From Streptomyces soli (GTDB lineage: Bacteria; Actinomycetota; Actinomycetes; Streptomycetales; Streptomycetaceae): a stretch of DNA of 64,000 bases. The notes beneath the pieces are model-generated. The model did no database searches, was not told the origin of the DNA, and saw nothing but the letters and a program-made list of their open reading frames with translations. The first letter of the stretch is position 1. Every line of letters starts with the position of its first letter. The stretch lies in the NCBI RefSeq assembly GCF_003999195.1, contig NZ_RJVR01000303.1:1-64000 (forward strand), read 5' to 3'. This document shows, piece after piece, positions 63,056-64,000 of the stretch. A program made the translations under genes and the position numbers.

Positions 63056-64000
63056 GCTGCCACCTGCCGCCTGTCACCGGCGGTGATCCCCTTGGTCGAG
63101 GCGATCACATCGCGCAGCTTCTTGGCCAGGGCCTCGTAGAACATACTGAGCGGAAACTCGTCCGGCAGCACGTCGTCCACGAGTTTGCGCGGCAGCTGGT
63201 TCAGGTCCAGGGCGTCCGGGCCCTTGGCCCAGACCGAGCCGGGGTGCGGGGAGAGATAGGTCGCGACGAGGTCGTAGGCGGCGAACCAGTGCACCAGCTT
63301 GGGGCGGTCGATGCCGTCCCGGTAGAGGGACTCGATGTCGGCGCACAGCTGGTTGGTCACCTGCGGGGCGCGCTGCCAGTCGATGTGCAGCTTGTTGTCA
63401 GTCCAGCGTACGGCCTCGTGCTTGTGCAGGTACGCGAAGAGCAGCTGGCCGCCGAGGCCGTCGTAGTTGCGGACCCGGTCGCCGGTGACCGGGAAGCGGA
63501 AGAGCCGGTCGAAGAGGATCGCGTACTGGACGTAGCGGCCCATGGAGTGGTCCTCGGCCTCCAGCTTCACGGCCTCCTTGAAGGTGGTGAGGTCGCAGCG
63601 CAGCTCCTCCAGGCCGTACATCCAGAACGGCTGGCGCTGCTTGATCATGAAGGGGTCGAAGGGCAGGTCGCCGTGGCTGTGGGTGCGGTCGTGGATCATG
63701 TCCCACAGCACGAAGGTCTGCTGGGTGAGCTCCTGGTCGTCCAGCAGGGCGGCGGCGTCCTGCGGAAGCTGCAGGCCCAGGGCGTCCACGGCGGCCTGGG
63801 TGACCTTGCGGAAGCGGGCGGCCTCGCGGTCGCAGAAAATGCCGCCCCAGGTGAAGCGCTCGGGGGCCTCGCGGACGGCGACGGTCTCCGGGAACAGGAC
63901 GGCGGAGTTGGTGTCGTAGCCCGGGGTGAAGTCCTGGAAGGCGATCGGCACGAAGAGCGGGTTGTCGTACCGGGTGCGCTCCAGTTCCGACAGCCAGTCC
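63052..64000 (-). CDS. DUF6421 family protein (N-terminus beyond the window)
   Basis: C-terminal 315 residues of a conserved actinobacterial protein of unknown function. The frame is open to base 64000 (DWLSELERTRYDNPLFVPIA), so the gene starts outside. Conserved-looking His-rich parts are FVLWDMIHDRTHSHGDLPFD, KLEAEDHSMGRYVQYAI and KLVHWFAAYDLVATYLSPHP; an HDRTHSHGD cluster suggests a metal-binding site. Its stop overlaps the SDR start (GTGA). Confidence 0.85.
   Translation of the reverse strand, partial: DWLSELERTRYDNPLFVPIAFQDFTPGYDTNSAVLFPETVAVREAPERFTWGGIFCDREAARFRKVTQAAVDALGLQLPQDAAALLDDQELTQQTFVLWDMIHDRTHSHGDLPFDPFMIKQRQPFWMYGLEELRCDLTTFKEAVKLEAEDHSMGRYVQYAILFDRLFRFPVTGDRVRNYDGLGGQLLFAYLHKHEAVRWTDNKLHIDWQRAPQVTNQLCADIESLYRDGIDRPKLVHWFAAYDLVATYLSPHPGSVWAKGPDALDLNQLPRKLVDDVLPDEFPLSMFYEALAKKLRDVIASTKGITAGDRRQVAA

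Overview
The window looks like a piece of a Streptomyces chromosome. Base composition is very GC-rich, starts are often GTG, and several genes are typical of the genus: RbpA, a short chaplin, a resuscitation-promoting-factor cell-wall enzyme behind a c-di-AMP riboswitch, a DUF574-type methyltransferase and a roadblock protein. No tRNA, rRNA, CRISPR array or complete insertion sequence with a transposase was seen.

Layout. 0-24 kb reads as conserved chromosome: MFS end, rbpA with a SigR-type promoter, fxsA, the ppm1-lnt lipoprotein/glycosylation pair, an amidohydrolase, an Lrp regulator, a zinc alcohol/formaldehyde dehydrogenase, glpF-glpK, an acyl-CoA dehydrogenase, and a minus-strand signalling series (DUF574 methyltransferase, PAS-GGDEF-EAL, PAS-GAF-SpoIIE-ATPase, two tiny ORFs, roadblock). 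The riboswitch-controlled Rpf/LysM/M23 enzyme, a ThuA protein and an aldo/keto reductase follow. 24-30.4 kb is a patch of debris and small genes: aroQ with a divergent TetR regulator, a frameshifted hutD, HTH/TetR remnants, an unusual DUF305-YVTN lipoprotein and the tail of a dead ferredoxin-type reductase.

30.4-42 kb is an aromatic catabolism block. A minus-strand operon pcaI-J-F-H-G-B-L-pobA converts 4-hydroxybenzoate through protocatechuate to beta-ketoadipate and then acetyl-CoA plus succinyl-CoA. A divergent double-length IclR regulator faces it across a perfect palindrome. 42-54 kb holds efflux and regulator genes and a second catabolic set (MFS, quinone oxidoreductase, benzoylformate decarboxylase, benzaldehyde dehydrogenase, FadR-type regulator) mixed with four broken genes. 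If the decarboxylase and dehydrogenase accept 4-hydroxy substrates, their product 4-hydroxybenzoate would feed pobA (inference). 54-61 kb is surface and lipid oriented: a secreted C39-like protease, a sialidase, a chaplin, and a compact ACP-ketosynthase-MMPL exporter set. 61-64 kb is a coupled operon of DUF6421, SDR and threonine aldolase.

The most unusual structure is a family of non-coding GC-rich palindromic elements. Two complete copies (12229-12429 and 46149-46476) have about 25-bp terminal inverted repeats flanked by TA. One splits a fumarylacetoacetate-hydrolase gene so exactly that removing it with one 3-bp target copy restores the reading frame at that point. Related inner modules lie between pcaB and pcaL, just upstream of the IclR gene, and in frame inside the pcaF thiolase coding sequence, where they add about 24 residues.
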